A program made the translations under genes and the position numbers. 28,750 nucleotides of DNA. It comes from Pseudomonadota bacterium (GTDB taxonomy: Bacteria; Myxococcota; UBA9042; PHBI01). Location of the stretch: NCBI GenBank assembly GCA_005772945.1, contig SXIE01000170.1, positions 1-28,750 of the forward strand, read 5' to 3'. Positions 20,926-28,750 of the stretch are shown here, piece after piece (the first letter of the stretch is position 1; every line of letters starts with the position of its first letter). Under the pieces are notes generated by a model, which saw only the letters and a list, made by a program, of their open reading frames with translations, made no database searches and was not told the origin of the DNA.

Positions 20926-21909
20926 ATGAAGCTCGTTCCGGCTCGACTCAAGCTCGCGTGGTGGCGCGCACGCATCCGGCTCTCGCCGGAGACGGCGCTG
21001 CCGCGGCGCAAGCTCGGGGAGCTGCTGCACGACGTGGGTCGTCCGCAAGATGCGTGGGCCGAGCTGGCGCTGGCCGTCGATCTGGGGCCCGACGACGCGC
21101 ACGCGCATTTTGCGCTCGGGACGACGCTGGCGGCGCTCGGGCACCTCAACGACGCGCGCATCGCGTTCGCCCGCGCGCGGCGCTTCGATCCCGGCAACCC
21201 CGACTACGCCTTCGCGCTCGGCAACATCTACTTCGAGTGCCAGGAGATCGAGCTGGCCGTGCGCGCTTACGAGGCGGCGATTCGGCTGCGACCCGACCAC
21301 GCGCGCGCCTACTTCAACCTCGGGCACGCGCTCAAGGAGAAGGGGCTCCTGCAGCAGGCGGCGGCGGCGTTCCGGCGCGCGCTCGCGGTGGAGCCGCGCT
21401 TCTTCAAGGCGCGCTTCATGCTGGCCTACGTGTATGCGCTGATGGATCTCAACAGCGAGGCCATCGAGCAGTACCGGCTCACGATCGCGGCGTCGCCGAC
21501 TTACGTGAAGGCCTACTACAACCTCGGCAACTGCTACCTCAAGCGCGGCCAGACGACGCAGGCGCTCGAGGCCTACCATGCGATCCTCGAGCTCGAGCCC
21601 GGACACGCGCGCGCGCACTTCGCGATCGGTCAGGCGCAGGCGCGGCGCGGCCAGATCGCCGACGCGCTGACGAGCTTCCAGCAGGCGCTTGCCTTGAAGG
21701 GCGATTTCCCCGAGTGCCATCTGGCCTTCGCGCGCGCGCTCGAGGCGGTCGGGCGCCTGCGCTCCGCGCTTCACCACTATCGGGTGTACCTCAACGACGC
21801 GAGCGCCGAGGAGCACCGCGAGGAGGTGCAGCTGCACGTTCAAGCGCTGCAGCTGGCGCTGCCGCGGCCCACGACCGCCGAGGTGCGGCGCGTGTCGGTG
21901 TCCGGCTGA
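20926..21909 (+). CDS. TPR protein, about seven or eight repeats
   Basis: A 327-aa protein made of consecutive 34-residue TPR units, with canonical pieces such as AHFALGTTLAALGHLNDA, AYFNLGHALKEKGLLQQA and AYYNLGNCYLKRGQTTQA. The repeats run from about residue 30 to 300; the first 25 residues are basic and amphipathic, without a signal peptide, so it should be cytoplasmic. TPR arrays bind partner proteins; the partner is unknown. I chose ATG 20926 because GGAG lies 6 nt upstream; TTG 20911 and GTG 20914 are in-frame alternatives. The uridine kinase gene follows after 75 bp and is probably co-transcribed. It is much closer to consensus TPR than the protein at 9096-10091. Confidence 0.85.
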   Translation: MKLVPARLKLAWWRARIRLSPETALPRRKLGELLHDVGRPQDAWAELALAVDLGPDDAHAHFALGTTLAALGHLNDARIAFARARRFDPGNPDYAFALGNIYFECQEIELAVRAYEAAIRLRPDHARAYFNLGHALKEKGLLQQAAAAFRRALAVEPRFFKARFMLAYVYALMDLNSEAIEQYRLTIAASPTYVKAYYNLGNCYLKRGQTTQALEAYHAILELEPGHARAHFAIGQAQARRGQIADALTSFQQALALKGDFPECHLAFARALEAVGRLRSALHHYRVYLNDASAEEHREEVQLHVQALQLALPRPTTAEVRRVSVSG

Positions 21910-21984
21910 CAGGCGCGGCGGGCGTGCCGTCGTGCGCGTGGCGGTTGACGAACGGCGCGCGGTCCCTCAGGCTCGGCGCTCGGA

Positions 21985-22668
21985 ATGCCGAGCCCGTCCG
22001 ATGTGCCGCCCTTCGACGCGAAACCCGTGACGGTGTCGGGGCGTCGGCCGATCGTCGTCGGCATCGCGGGCGGCACCGGCTCCGGCAAGAGCACGCTCGC
22101 GCGTCGGCTCGCGCGCCGCATCGGCGAGGAGCGCTGCGCGCTCGTGTCGCAGGACAACTACTACCGCGACCTCGCGCACCTCTCGGCCGGCGTGCGCGCG
22201 CGCATGAACTTCGATCATCCCGAGAGCCTCGACGACGCGCTGCTGGTCGAGCATGTCGGCGCGCTGCGACGCGGACAGCCCGTGGTCACCCCGAGCTACG
22301 ACTTCGCGCGCCACGCCCGCCGCAGCGACGGTGGGGTCGAGCTCGCGCCGCGCGACGTCGTCATCGTCGAGGGGATCCTGGTGTTCGTGTGGCCCGCGCT
22401 GGTGGGGCTGATGGACCTCAAGATCTTCGTCGACACGCCCGATGATCTGCGCCTGCTCCGGCGCGTGCGGCGCGACATCGCGGACCGCGGGCGGGACGTC
22501 GACAGCGTGCTCTCGCAATACCAGGAGACCGTGCGCCCGATGCACGACGCCTTCGTCGGGCCGTCGCGCGGGGTCGCCGATCTGATCGTGCCCGGCGAGG
22601 GCGACAACCAGACGGTCGTGCGTTTTCTGAGCACCGCGTTCGCGTCGTTCCTGAGCGCCGACGCGTAG
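21985..22668 (+). CDS. udk: Uridine kinase
   Basis: A 227-aa P-loop kinase. The Walker A is GGTGSGKST (29-37), followed by SQDNYYRD (55-62), FDHPESLDDALL (76-87) and PSYDFARHAR (103-112), the nucleoside-binding motifs of uridine kinases, and VEGILVF (Walker B). It phosphorylates uridine and cytidine in pyrimidine salvage. The N-terminal 20 residues are an extension before the first strand; the ATG at 21985 has weak GGA upstream. The family's lid Arg residues appear in LLRRVRRDIADRGRD. Full length and intact. It ends at a strong hairpin before the convergent signalling operon. Confidence 0.93.
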   Translation: MPSPSDVPPFDAKPVTVSGRRPIVVGIAGGTGSGKSTLARRLARRIGEERCALVSQDNYYRDLAHLSAGVRARMNFDHPESLDDALLVEHVGALRRGQPVVTPSYDFARHARRSDGGVELAPRDVVIVEGILVFVWPALVGLMDLKIFVDTPDDLRLLRRVRRDIADRGRDVDSVLSQYQETVRPMHDAFVGPSRGVADLIVPGEGDNQTVVRFLSTAFASFLSADA

Positions 22669-22669
22669 A

Positions 22670-22698
22670 CCGAATCGCCTGAAGCGCCTGCGATTCGG
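22670..22698. terminator. Bidirectional terminator hairpin
   Basis: CCGAATCGC (22670-22678) and GCGATTCGG (22690-22698) form a perfect 9-bp stem with an 11-nt loop. It fills the whole 31-bp gap between the udk stop (22666-22668) and the HATPase stop (22700-22702) of two convergent genes. No U-run follows on either strand, so strength is uncertain, but placement and symmetry make a shared terminator the best reading. Confidence 0.7.
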
Positions 22699-22699
22699 C

Positions 22700-23656
22700 T
22701 CAGCGCGCCACGGTTGCCAAGAAGGCACTCGGATGCACCGATGGATCGCGCCGGGCGCCTCCGGTTTCAACCGCGATCAGGATCTCGGTGCGCTGGCGCG
22801 GCACGACCTGAATCGCGAGCCGATCGACCAAGCCATAGACGCGCGCGAAGCCGAGGCCGGCGCCGCCAGGCTTGTCGGAGATCGCGCCGCGCAGGCCGTC
22901 GACCAGGAAGCGGCGCACCGCGCTCGGCTCGAGGCTGCCGTGCGGGTCGGTCATCGTCGCGTACACGGTCGTGCCGACGACGCCGACCTCGAGGTGCGCG
23001 CGGGCGGCGGCGTCGAGTACGACCGGCGCGCGGCGATCGACGTCGGCATAGAGTCGGACGCCCGCGGCGTCCACCGGGGCGTCGTAGAGCGCGTTGGTGA
23101 TCAGTTCTTCGATGATGTCGCCGGCGATCGCCGCCATGCGGGCGCGGATCCCGTGCTCCGCCAAGAACGCCTGGACGGCGTCGAGGAGCGCGTCGCGAGC
23201 GTCGCTCATGCCGACCTCGCTGGCAAAGCGGGCGGTCGGTGCGAAGCGATCGAGGCCGAAGCGGGGCGCGTGCGTGAGCGCATGCAGGGCGTCGCCGAGG
23301 TCGCGTGCGTCGTGCGGAATCAGCGCCGCGACGTTCGCGATCTCCAGGAAGTCGGCCAGCATCGCGCGTGTCACGGGGTGCGGTCCGCCGACGAGCGCGG
23401 CCAGGGTTGCGCCTGGGTGAGCCGCCGCGAAGGCCCTGAGGGCGGCGACCGCGGCGACCGCGGCGACCACATCCGGCGCACCGGGCGGCGCCGCGGGTGC
23501 GTGCGTGAGGACCCTGGGGTCGACGACGACGAGCGCACCGTCGCCCGACTCAGCGCCTGGCGCGCCCGACGCGAGCGTCGCGCCGATGGCGGCGACGGCC
23601 GTCGCGACGCGCTCGAATTCGTTGGGCCCGAGGACGAGGTGGATGGCGCGGGTCAT
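22700..23656 (-). CDS. HATPase (anti-sigma/RsbW-like) with degenerate receiver-like N-terminus
   Basis: A 318-aa protein. The C-terminal half is a GHKL ATPase: N-box EELITNALYDAP (183-194, with N188 the Mg ligand), DPHG (237-240) and G-box GGAGLGF (264-270). It lacks a phosphoacceptor His and so resembles RsbW/HATPase_c_2 proteins rather than a sensor kinase. Residues 1-125 look like an alpha/beta receiver fold but have no convincing Asp-Asp pocket or phospho-acceptor Asp, so it would be a pseudo-receiver. The sequence EELITNALYDAPVD resembles a family I know from myxobacteria, often linked to SpoIIE phosphatases. The ATG at 23656 forms an ATGA with the upstream stop. Its partner STAS protein and sigma factor are not in the window. 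Confidence 0.8.
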   Translation of the reverse strand: MTRAIHLVLGPNEFERVATAVAAIGATLASGAPGAESGDGALVVVDPRVLTHAPAAPPGAPDVVAAVAAVAALRAFAAAHPGATLAALVGGPHPVTRAMLADFLEIANVAALIPHDARDLGDALHALTHAPRFGLDRFAPTARFASEVGMSDARDALLDAVQAFLAEHGIRARMAAIAGDIIEELITNALYDAPVDAAGVRLYADVDRRAPVVLDAAARAHLEVGVVGTTVYATMTDPHGSLEPSAVRRFLVDGLRGAISDKPGGAGLGFARVYGLVDRLAIQVVPRQRTEILIAVETGGARRDPSVHPSAFLATVAR

Positions 23657-24570
23657 GGCGGCTCGACCAGGATCGGCCGCGCCAGCGCGCCGAGATCGAC
23701 GGCGGCGGCCGGGAGCTTGCCGTGCGACTTGAGGCGGATGGCGGGTGCAACGGGCTTGGCCTCGACCCCGCCCGCCAACATGGCCGGCGTCGTGAGGACG
23801 CGCGGGCTGCCGCGGGCCGCTCTGGTGCGCGCGTAGGCGTCGCCCGGTCCGCCTGTGAACGTCCCGAGCGCGCCGCCCGCGGACGCGGCCAGCGCCGCGA
23901 GGAGCGCGTCTTTCACGGGTGCGACCTTGGCGGTATTGGCGACGCCGACGACCGCGATCGCGAACGTGCCGCCCTGGGCTAGGAGCTTGAGGCCGGCGGC
24001 GCCCGGGTGTCCGGCCGGAGCGAAGGCGGCCGCGGCCGACCCCGCGCGGACCGCGCCGAGGGCCGACGTCGCATCCTTGGTGTCGCGTAGCTCGCCGAAG
24101 AACGTGCTCGCGGCGACCTCGCCGGCGAGCGCGGTGTTCGCGTAGAAGTTCGCGTCGTTGGCGCCGGCGCTCGCGAAGGCGACGACCTTGCCTCGCAAGT
24201 CCGCGACGCTCGTGCCCTGGGCCGCATAGAGCGCGACGGACGCGGTTGCGCCGCCGTGGGCGATCACCTCGAGGCTGCGGTCGGCGATGAAGTTCCCGTC
24301 GGCGATGAGCACGTCGACGCGCCCGGCGAACCCGGCCGCGTCCTCGCGGCGCGCGAAGACCTGCGCGCGTGCGGTGAAAGCGCCTTTGGCGTGCGCGGCC
24401 ACGTCGGCGACGAAGCGTTCGGCCCACGCGCTGCGCTCGGCGTTCGTCGCGAAGGGCGCCTCGGGGACGAAGACGCCGAAGACCAGCTCCTCGGCGCGGG
24501 CGGCGGCGGCGGCGGCCGCGACTGCACTGCACACCGAGAGCGCCACGAGAACCGAGCGTGTGTGGATCAT
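23653..24570 (-). CDS. PhnD-like periplasmic binding protein
   Basis: A 305-aa protein with a signal peptide (basic R5, hydrophobic 7-25, cleavage after ARA at 26). The mature part begins ELVFGVFVPEAP and contains ADLRGKVVAFASAGANDANFY (124-143), the hallmark hinge region of PhnD/SsuA-type solute-binding proteins, followed by DTKDATSALGAVRAGSAAAAF (163-183). No ABC permease or ATPase is adjacent, so a sensory rather than transport role is likely. The last 60 residues are a Pro/Lys-rich tail. The ATG at 24570 forms an ATGA with the TPR stop and has GGGAGG 6 nt upstream. The ligand cannot be predicted. Confidence 0.75.
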   Translation of the reverse strand: MIHTRSVLVALSVCSAVAAAAAAARAEELVFGVFVPEAPFATNAERSAWAERFVADVAAHAKGAFTARAQVFARREDAAGFAGRVDVLIADGNFIADRSLEVIAHGGATASVALYAAQGTSVADLRGKVVAFASAGANDANFYANTALAGEVAASTFFGELRDTKDATSALGAVRAGSAAAAFAPAGHPGAAGLKLLAQGGTFAIAVVGVANTAKVAPVKDALLAALAASAGGALGTFTGGPGDAYARTRAARGSPRVLTTPAMLAGGVEAKPVAPAIRLKSHGKLPAAAVDLGALARPILVEPP

Positions 24571-27008
24571 GGCGTGCCTCCCAGGCCGAATAGGCGCGCG
24601 ATGGCGTCGGCGCGCTCCTTCGCCTTGTCGGCGCCGGGTTGCCCGCTCGCGCCGTAGCGCGCCAGAAACTTCCAGCCGCCGGCCGCATCGCCGCGGCGCG
24701 CGAGCGCGTTGCCGAGGTTGAAGAGCGCCTCGCTCGGCTGCCCCGCGGCCGCCAGGGGCTGCCACAGCGCCTCGGCGTCGCTTGCACGTCCGAGCATGAA
24801 TCGCGCGGCGCCCAGGTTGTTCTGCACCGCGGGATCGGCGACGCCGCGCTCGGCCATCTGCGACCAGATCTTTTCGGCGCCCGCGAAGTTCCCGGCGGCG
24901 TACGCGCGCCGCGCTTCGACGTCGTCCGCCGACGTCGCGAGCGCTTCCCAGGCGGGTCCCAGGGCCCCCTTCTCGCGCACGCGCCCCAGCGCCGTGCGCG
25001 CCTCGGCGGCGTTGCCCGCGCGCAAGTAGCCGTAGGCGACGTAGCCATAGCCGATGTCGCGCACGCGCGCCCAGGCGCCGCCCGCGAAGCGCGCGCCCGC
25101 GAGCACGCCTGCGAGGTTCTTCGCGGCGACCTCGGGCGCCTCGCTCGCAACGACCGACAGCGCCTGCATCGCGAACTCGAGCGTGGCCTTGTCTTCGGCG
25201 TCGAGCTTGCCGCCCGCGCGATTCGAACGTCCGAGCGCCTCGCGCGCGCCGCCCGCTTCGCCGCGTCCCAGGCGCTCGAGCGCCAGCTCGAACCAGGCCT
25301 GCGTGCGCGCCTGCTCGAGGCCCATGCCGTTGCGGGCTTGCGCCGCTTCCTCGAATCCTTTGATCGCGAGTTCCCAGTTGCCGCGGGCGCCCGCGACGAA
25401 GCCCTCGACCTGCGCCACGACCGCCACGAGCTTCGCCTGCCCTTGGCGCGCCGCGCCGGCCGCCGCCGTGGCGGCCTCCAGATCGCCGCGCACGAGCGCG
25501 ACCATCGCGCTGGCGGCCTGGACGTCGGCGGCTGCGCGCGTCGTTGTGTCCGCCCCGTCCAACACCTCGCTCGCCGCCGGCGCCCCCTTGGTCGCGAGGA
25601 GCACCAGCGCCAGGTTCGCCCGGGCCTGCACGGACGTCGCATCCAGCTCGAGCGCGTGTCGAAAGTGCGTCGCCGCCGTCTCGGCCGATCCGCCCGCGGC
25701 AGCCTCCACGCCGAGCGCGATCGCCACGGCGACCGCCCCGTCGGTGGCCCCGGGGGTGCGCGGGTCGAGCGTGCGCGCAGTCTCGAAGGCGGGTCCCGCG
25801 GCGACGATGCTGCCCAGCGCCCAGAGGTCGCGGCCGCGCTCGACGTGGTAGGCGGGCTCCTTGGGCTCGAGCTGGATCGCCGCATCGTGGGCCGCGAGGG
25901 CTTCGTTGGCGCGCGCCGCCTTGCGATTCAGGGTGCCGAGCCACGAGGGCAGCTCGGCGATCTTGGGGCCGAGCTCGTAGGCTTTGCGGGCCTGTTTGAT
26001 CGCTTCGTCGGTCGCGCCGCGGCGCCACGCGAGGTGCGAGAGGCCGTAGTACACCCACGGGTTGGCGGCCCCGACCGAGGCGGCGCGCTCGAAGGCCGCC
26101 TTGGCGTCGTCCCAGCGCTTCATCGTCATGAGGCAGTCGGCGCGGAAGTAGAGCGCCGTGCCGTTCTTGGGCTCGTGCTTCAGGAAGCGATCGAGCAACA
26201 GCACCGCCTCGCCGCAGCGCTTCTGCTTGATGCGCACGGCCGCGAGGTTGAAGAGGTAGCGCAGGCGCTCGGGAAATTGTTCGAGCAGCGTCTCGTACTC
26301 CTCGGCGGCGCGATCGGTGTCACCCTTGCGGAAGAGCGCATTGGCGCGGTTGACGCGGGCCGAGACATTGCCTGGTTTCGCCTCGAGGTAGCGATCGAGC
26401 GCCACGATCGCGGCGTCGAATTGCTCCGTCTTGAGGTAGTAGGTGCCAACCAACGCGAGCGCGTCGACGTCGTCGGGGCGCGCGCGTTGATACGTGACGA
26501 CGTGCGGCATCCCGGCCTGCCATTCGCCCAGGCGATAGTAGTGCTGGGCCAAGAGCCAGGCGGCGTCGAAGCGTTTCGGGTCGGCGGCGGCCTTCTCGAG
26601 GAGCGGCACCGCGAGCGTCTGTTGACCCGACCGATAGAGGTGGAGCGCGAGCTGGTGCGTGACGTCGAGGTCGTCGGGCGCGCGCTCGTGAAAGGGCGTC
26701 ATGAGCGCGACGCCGTCGGCGTAGCGGCGCTGGAGGAAGTAGACGGCGGCGAGCCCGACGGCCGCGTCGTGCTGGTCGCGATTCTGCCGCAGCACCTCGC
26801 GGTAGAGCTTCTCGGCCTCGGCGAGGCGCCGCTTGGCAGCCTTCTGTTCGTCGCGCGCGAGCAGCGTCTGGGCCGACGCCATCGCGTCGCCCGCCTCCTG
26901 AAGCGTGCGCTGCGTGTCGCCCGGGGCCGCCGCGTGCGCGGGCGCGAGAGTGCTGGTCGCGAAGACGACGAGAATCAGCGTTCGAAGGAGCGGCTGTGGA
27001 TGGATCAT
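24567..27008 (-). CDS. Large secreted TPR protein, 813 aa
   Basis: A signal peptide (hydrophobic 8-24, cleavage after AHA) precedes a long helical-repeat array covering nearly the whole protein. Early repeats are well-formed TPRs (AVGLAAVYFLQRRYADGVAL, ALVGTYYLKTEQFDAAIVAL); those after residue 400 become Ala-rich and diverged, and the C-terminus ends in a further TPR pair (AVQNNLGAARFMLGRASDA, ALFNLGNALARRGDAAGG). Export to the periplasm, or to the outer membrane with help, is expected. It sits between the phosphatase and the PhnD-like gene with ATGA overlaps on both sides; GGGAGG lies 5 nt before its ATG. It probably scaffolds or senses for the phosphatase's outer domain; there is no direct evidence. 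Confidence 0.8.
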   Translation of the reverse strand: MIHPQPLLRTLILVVFATSTLAPAHAAAPGDTQRTLQEAGDAMASAQTLLARDEQKAAKRRLAEAEKLYREVLRQNRDQHDAAVGLAAVYFLQRRYADGVALMTPFHERAPDDLDVTHQLALHLYRSGQQTLAVPLLEKAAADPKRFDAAWLLAQHYYRLGEWQAGMPHVVTYQRARPDDVDALALVGTYYLKTEQFDAAIVALDRYLEAKPGNVSARVNRANALFRKGDTDRAAEEYETLLEQFPERLRYLFNLAAVRIKQKRCGEAVLLLDRFLKHEPKNGTALYFRADCLMTMKRWDDAKAAFERAASVGAANPWVYYGLSHLAWRRGATDEAIKQARKAYELGPKIAELPSWLGTLNRKAARANEALAAHDAAIQLEPKEPAYHVERGRDLWALGSIVAAGPAFETARTLDPRTPGATDGAVAVAIALGVEAAAGGSAETAATHFRHALELDATSVQARANLALVLLATKGAPAASEVLDGADTTTRAAADVQAASAMVALVRGDLEAATAAAGAARQGQAKLVAVVAQVEGFVAGARGNWELAIKGFEEAAQARNGMGLEQARTQAWFELALERLGRGEAGGAREALGRSNRAGGKLDAEDKATLEFAMQALSVVASEAPEVAAKNLAGVLAGARFAGGAWARVRDIGYGYVAYGYLRAGNAAEARTALGRVREKGALGPAWEALATSADDVEARRAYAAGNFAGAEKIWSQMAERGVADPAVQNNLGAARFMLGRASDAEALWQPLAAAGQPSEALFNLGNALARRGDAAGGWKFLARYGASGQPGADKAKERADAIARLFGLGGTP

Positions 27009-28573
27009 ACGATCCTCCCGACGACGAGCGTCACGTCGTCCTGGAGCGGCGTGTTCGCGCAGAAGCGCTTCATGTCCGCCACGACCCGCGCGACCACCTC
27101 GTCCGGCGTCGTCGAGCGCGGATCGACCTGCCCGAGGATGTGCAGCAGCCGTCGCTGCGAGTACGGCCGCCCGCTCTCGTCGATCGCGTCGACCAGGCCG
27201 TCCGTGTACCACACGAGCAGGTCGTCCTTGGCCACTCGGATCCGCTTGGCCTCGAACCCGGTCGCGTCCCCGTCGCCCAGCCGATTCCCGCGCGCCGCGA
27301 GCCGCGACACCTTCACGCCGCTCTCGGTCCAGCGAAAGAGGAGCCCAGGCGGGTGCGCCGCCGCCGAGAAGTACAGCGCGCTCTCGGCCGCATCGACCAG
27401 GATCGCCGTCGCCGTCATGAAGAACGCGCCGTGCCCCGCATCGTGGATGACGCGGTCGAGGACGCGCATCGTCTCGGCGACCTGCATGTCCCCACCGTGC
27501 ACATGCCGCAGCGTGTCCAGGCAACCCTTGGCCGTCGCGGTCAGGATCGACGCCGGGACGCCGTGGCCCGTCACGTCGCCGATGAGGATCGCGGCGCGCC
27601 CGCGCGGCAACACCGCCAGATCCCAGAAGTCGCCGCCGACGTTCGAGGCCGGCTCGTAGTACCCCGCGACCTCGATGCCGGGAGCCAGGTGCGTGCCCGG
27701 CGCGGGCACCAGCACCGATTGGATCTCGCGCGCCAGCGCCAGCTCGTGCTCGAGCTCCGCCTTGGCGACCGACTCCGTCAGGAGGTGCTCGATGCGCCCG
27801 GCCATGTAGTTGAACTGCTGCCCGAGCTGCCCGACCTCGTCCGCCTGTTTGACGACCACGCGGGCGGTGAAGTCCCCCTGCGCGATGCGCCCGGCGCTCT
27901 GCGCGAGCCGGCGGATCGGTCGCGCGTAGCGAAGTCCCTGCGCGAGCGACAGGAGCACGCCGAGGATGAGCGCGCCGAGCCCGATCTTCAGCGTGAAGCC
28001 GAGCGACTCGGACATCTGGGCTTTGCGCTGAACCTCGATCGCGACGAGCGTCTGGTCGAGCGACGAGAGGTCGTACGCGAACTCGACGGCGCCGATCGTC
28101 TTGTCCGCTTGGGTGTTCGCGTCGCCGGTCGGTTCCTTGATCGTGCGGCGCACGACCAAGACGCGCTTGTCACCGCGCTTCCCCTCGCTCTGAGCGGCCT
28201 CGATGGGGCCCGTCATACGCGCGAACTTGGCCGGATCGACCGCGTGCTCCGAGTCCGCGAGGATCTCGCCACGCGCGTTCGCGATCTGGACCCCGAGGAC
28301 GCGCACGTCCTGCTTGGCGATCTGCTGGACGACCAGCGCCAGCGGGCCGAGCTCGGTGCCCTGCAGATGCTCGGACACCGCGATCGCCAGCAGGTTCGCG
28401 TTCGACGTCGCCAGCTCCGCGACCGACTGCTTGAACGTCTCGGTCCGCTGCTGGGCCCAGGCGTCGTGCTCGCGGCGAATCGACTCGGCCTGGGTGTAGC
28501 CCAAGAACGCCACGACGATGCCGACCAGCAACGTCGAGGTGACCGTGAGCTTGACTCCGAGTGAGGTCCGCAT
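27005..28573 (-). CDS. Membrane HAMP-SpoIIE (PP2C) phosphatase
   Basis: A 522-aa protein. Helix 1 (9-26), a periplasmic domain (27-194), helix 2 (195-212), HAMP (213-266), a short coiled coil (266-285), then a SpoIIE/PP2C domain (290-522). Metal-binding motifs are GGDFWD (313-318), IGDVTGHG (331-338), DDLLVWYTDGLVDA (450-463) and LQDDVTLV (510-517), all with the catalytic aspartates present. It should dephosphorylate a serine-phosphorylated antagonist in response to a periplasmic signal, as RsbU and related enzymes do. The ATG at 28573 is 6 nt from the preceding gene's stop at 28580. The adjacent HATPase is the natural opposing kinase. First gene of the four-gene ATGA-linked operon. Confidence 0.92.
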   Translation of the reverse strand: MRTSLGVKLTVTSTLLVGIVVAFLGYTQAESIRREHDAWAQQRTETFKQSVAELATSNANLLAIAVSEHLQGTELGPLALVVQQIAKQDVRVLGVQIANARGEILADSEHAVDPAKFARMTGPIEAAQSEGKRGDKRVLVVRRTIKEPTGDANTQADKTIGAVEFAYDLSSLDQTLVAIEVQRKAQMSESLGFTLKIGLGALILGVLLSLAQGLRYARPIRRLAQSAGRIAQGDFTARVVVKQADEVGQLGQQFNYMAGRIEHLLTESVAKAELEHELALAREIQSVLVPAPGTHLAPGIEVAGYYEPASNVGGDFWDLAVLPRGRAAILIGDVTGHGVPASILTATAKGCLDTLRHVHGGDMQVAETMRVLDRVIHDAGHGAFFMTATAILVDAAESALYFSAAAHPPGLLFRWTESGVKVSRLAARGNRLGDGDATGFEAKRIRVAKDDLLVWYTDGLVDAIDESGRPYSQRRLLHILGQVDPRSTTPDEVVARVVADMKRFCANTPLQDDVTLVVGRIV

Positions 28574-28579
28574 CGCCGC

Positions 28580-28750
28580 TTATTCCAAGGTCGCGATGAG
28601 GTAGACCAGGACCGCGAGCACCGCAACCATCGCCACGATCGCGGCGACGAACGGCCAATCACCGCGCGAGTTCGCGGCGACCCCAGGGGAGATCGCGGCC
28701 TGCGCGGCGGCTCCACCCGCGGCGGGCGCGGCGTTCATCGCGCCGCCCGC
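28580..28750 (-). CDS. C-terminal end of a membrane protein (truncated by window edge)
   Basis: The frame runs off the right edge and ends in TAA. The visible 56 residues are Ala/Gly-rich, then one transmembrane helix (WPFVAAIVAMVAVLAVLVYLI) and a short tail ATLE. An ATG at 28738 would give a complete 52-aa protein, so the gene may be either a tail-anchored longer protein or a small membrane protein. It is 6 bp upstream of the phosphatase start and on the same strand, so it probably belongs to the operon. Confidence 0.6.
   Translation of the reverse strand, partial: AGGAMNAAPAAGGAAAQAAISPGVAANSRGDWPFVAAIVAMVAVLAVLVYLIATLE

Noticed and set aside
22700..25885. 1061-codon minus-strand frame as one giant protein
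   Set aside because: Only the last 318 codons (from ATG 23656) have a HATPase domain; the rest is out-of-frame sequence across the TPR and PhnD-like genes.
24639..27659. 1006-residue plus-strand open frame opposite the TPR protein
   Set aside because: No domain is visible and composition is Arg/Ala-rich; the minus strand has signal peptide, TPR repeats and coupled starts.

Overview
The window is about 70% GC and densely coded. It carries several hallmarks of a Myxococcota (delta-proteobacterial) chromosome: a MYXO-CTERM-like Cys/transmembrane/Arg tail, three TPR proteins, a SpoIIE-type phosphatase paired with an anti-sigma-like ATPase, an orphan ParA, and short Gly-rich lipoproteins. I see no rRNA, tRNA, CRISPR array, transposase or phage gene. 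It looks like ordinary chromosome with lineage-specific envelope and signalling genes. Family names below come from motifs I could read, not from database searches.

Left part (1-10,091, all minus strand). A 39-residue micro-lipoprotein lies downstream of a GT-C (PMT/ArnT-like) membrane glycosyltransferase. That gene overlaps a large spermidine-synthase-like protein with membrane domains on both sides of its Rossmann domain. Next comes a predicted LAS-type (D-Ala-D-Ala / MepA-like) zinc peptidase whose N-terminus resembles leaders on contractile-injection-system cargo. Then come a second GT-C-type membrane protein coupled by an ATGA overlap to a SAM methyltransferase, and a membrane-anchored TPR protein. 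Most of this suggests glycan or cell-envelope work.

Centre (10,385-20,678). A glycine-rich RRM RNA-binding protein is followed by a membrane fatty-acid desaturase, a plausible cold-adaptation pair. An orphan ParA ATPase diverges from a lipoprotein YcbB-like L,D-transpeptidase, which is followed by a small acidic protein. Convergent to these is a minus-strand run: an Usg-like aspartate-semialdehyde-dehydrogenase homologue lacking the catalytic cysteine, a signal-peptide/FN3/MYXO-CTERM/beta-barrel fusion, TruA, and a cysteine-free ArsA/Get3-like ATPase. Two near-identical palindromes (TGCCAATYTGGCA) lie between the Usg-like gene and the fusion gene.

Right part (20,926-28,750). A TPR protein and a uridine kinase run on the plus strand. 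They end against a perfect 9-bp hairpin that fills the 31-bp gap to a minus-strand operon of four genes joined by three successive 4-bp ATGA overlaps. These encode a HAMP-SpoIIE phosphatase, a secreted 813-aa TPR protein, a PhnD-like periplasmic binding protein, and a HATPase with a degenerate receiver-like N-terminus. The whole looks like a partner-switching signalling circuit with built-in periplasmic sensing parts, and it is the best candidate here for an undescribed system. The window ends in the 3' end of another small membrane-protein gene.

Other leads are the internal MYXO-CTERM fusion, the LAS peptidase with a possible export leader, and a 24-bp element found 23/24 identical in two promoter regions.
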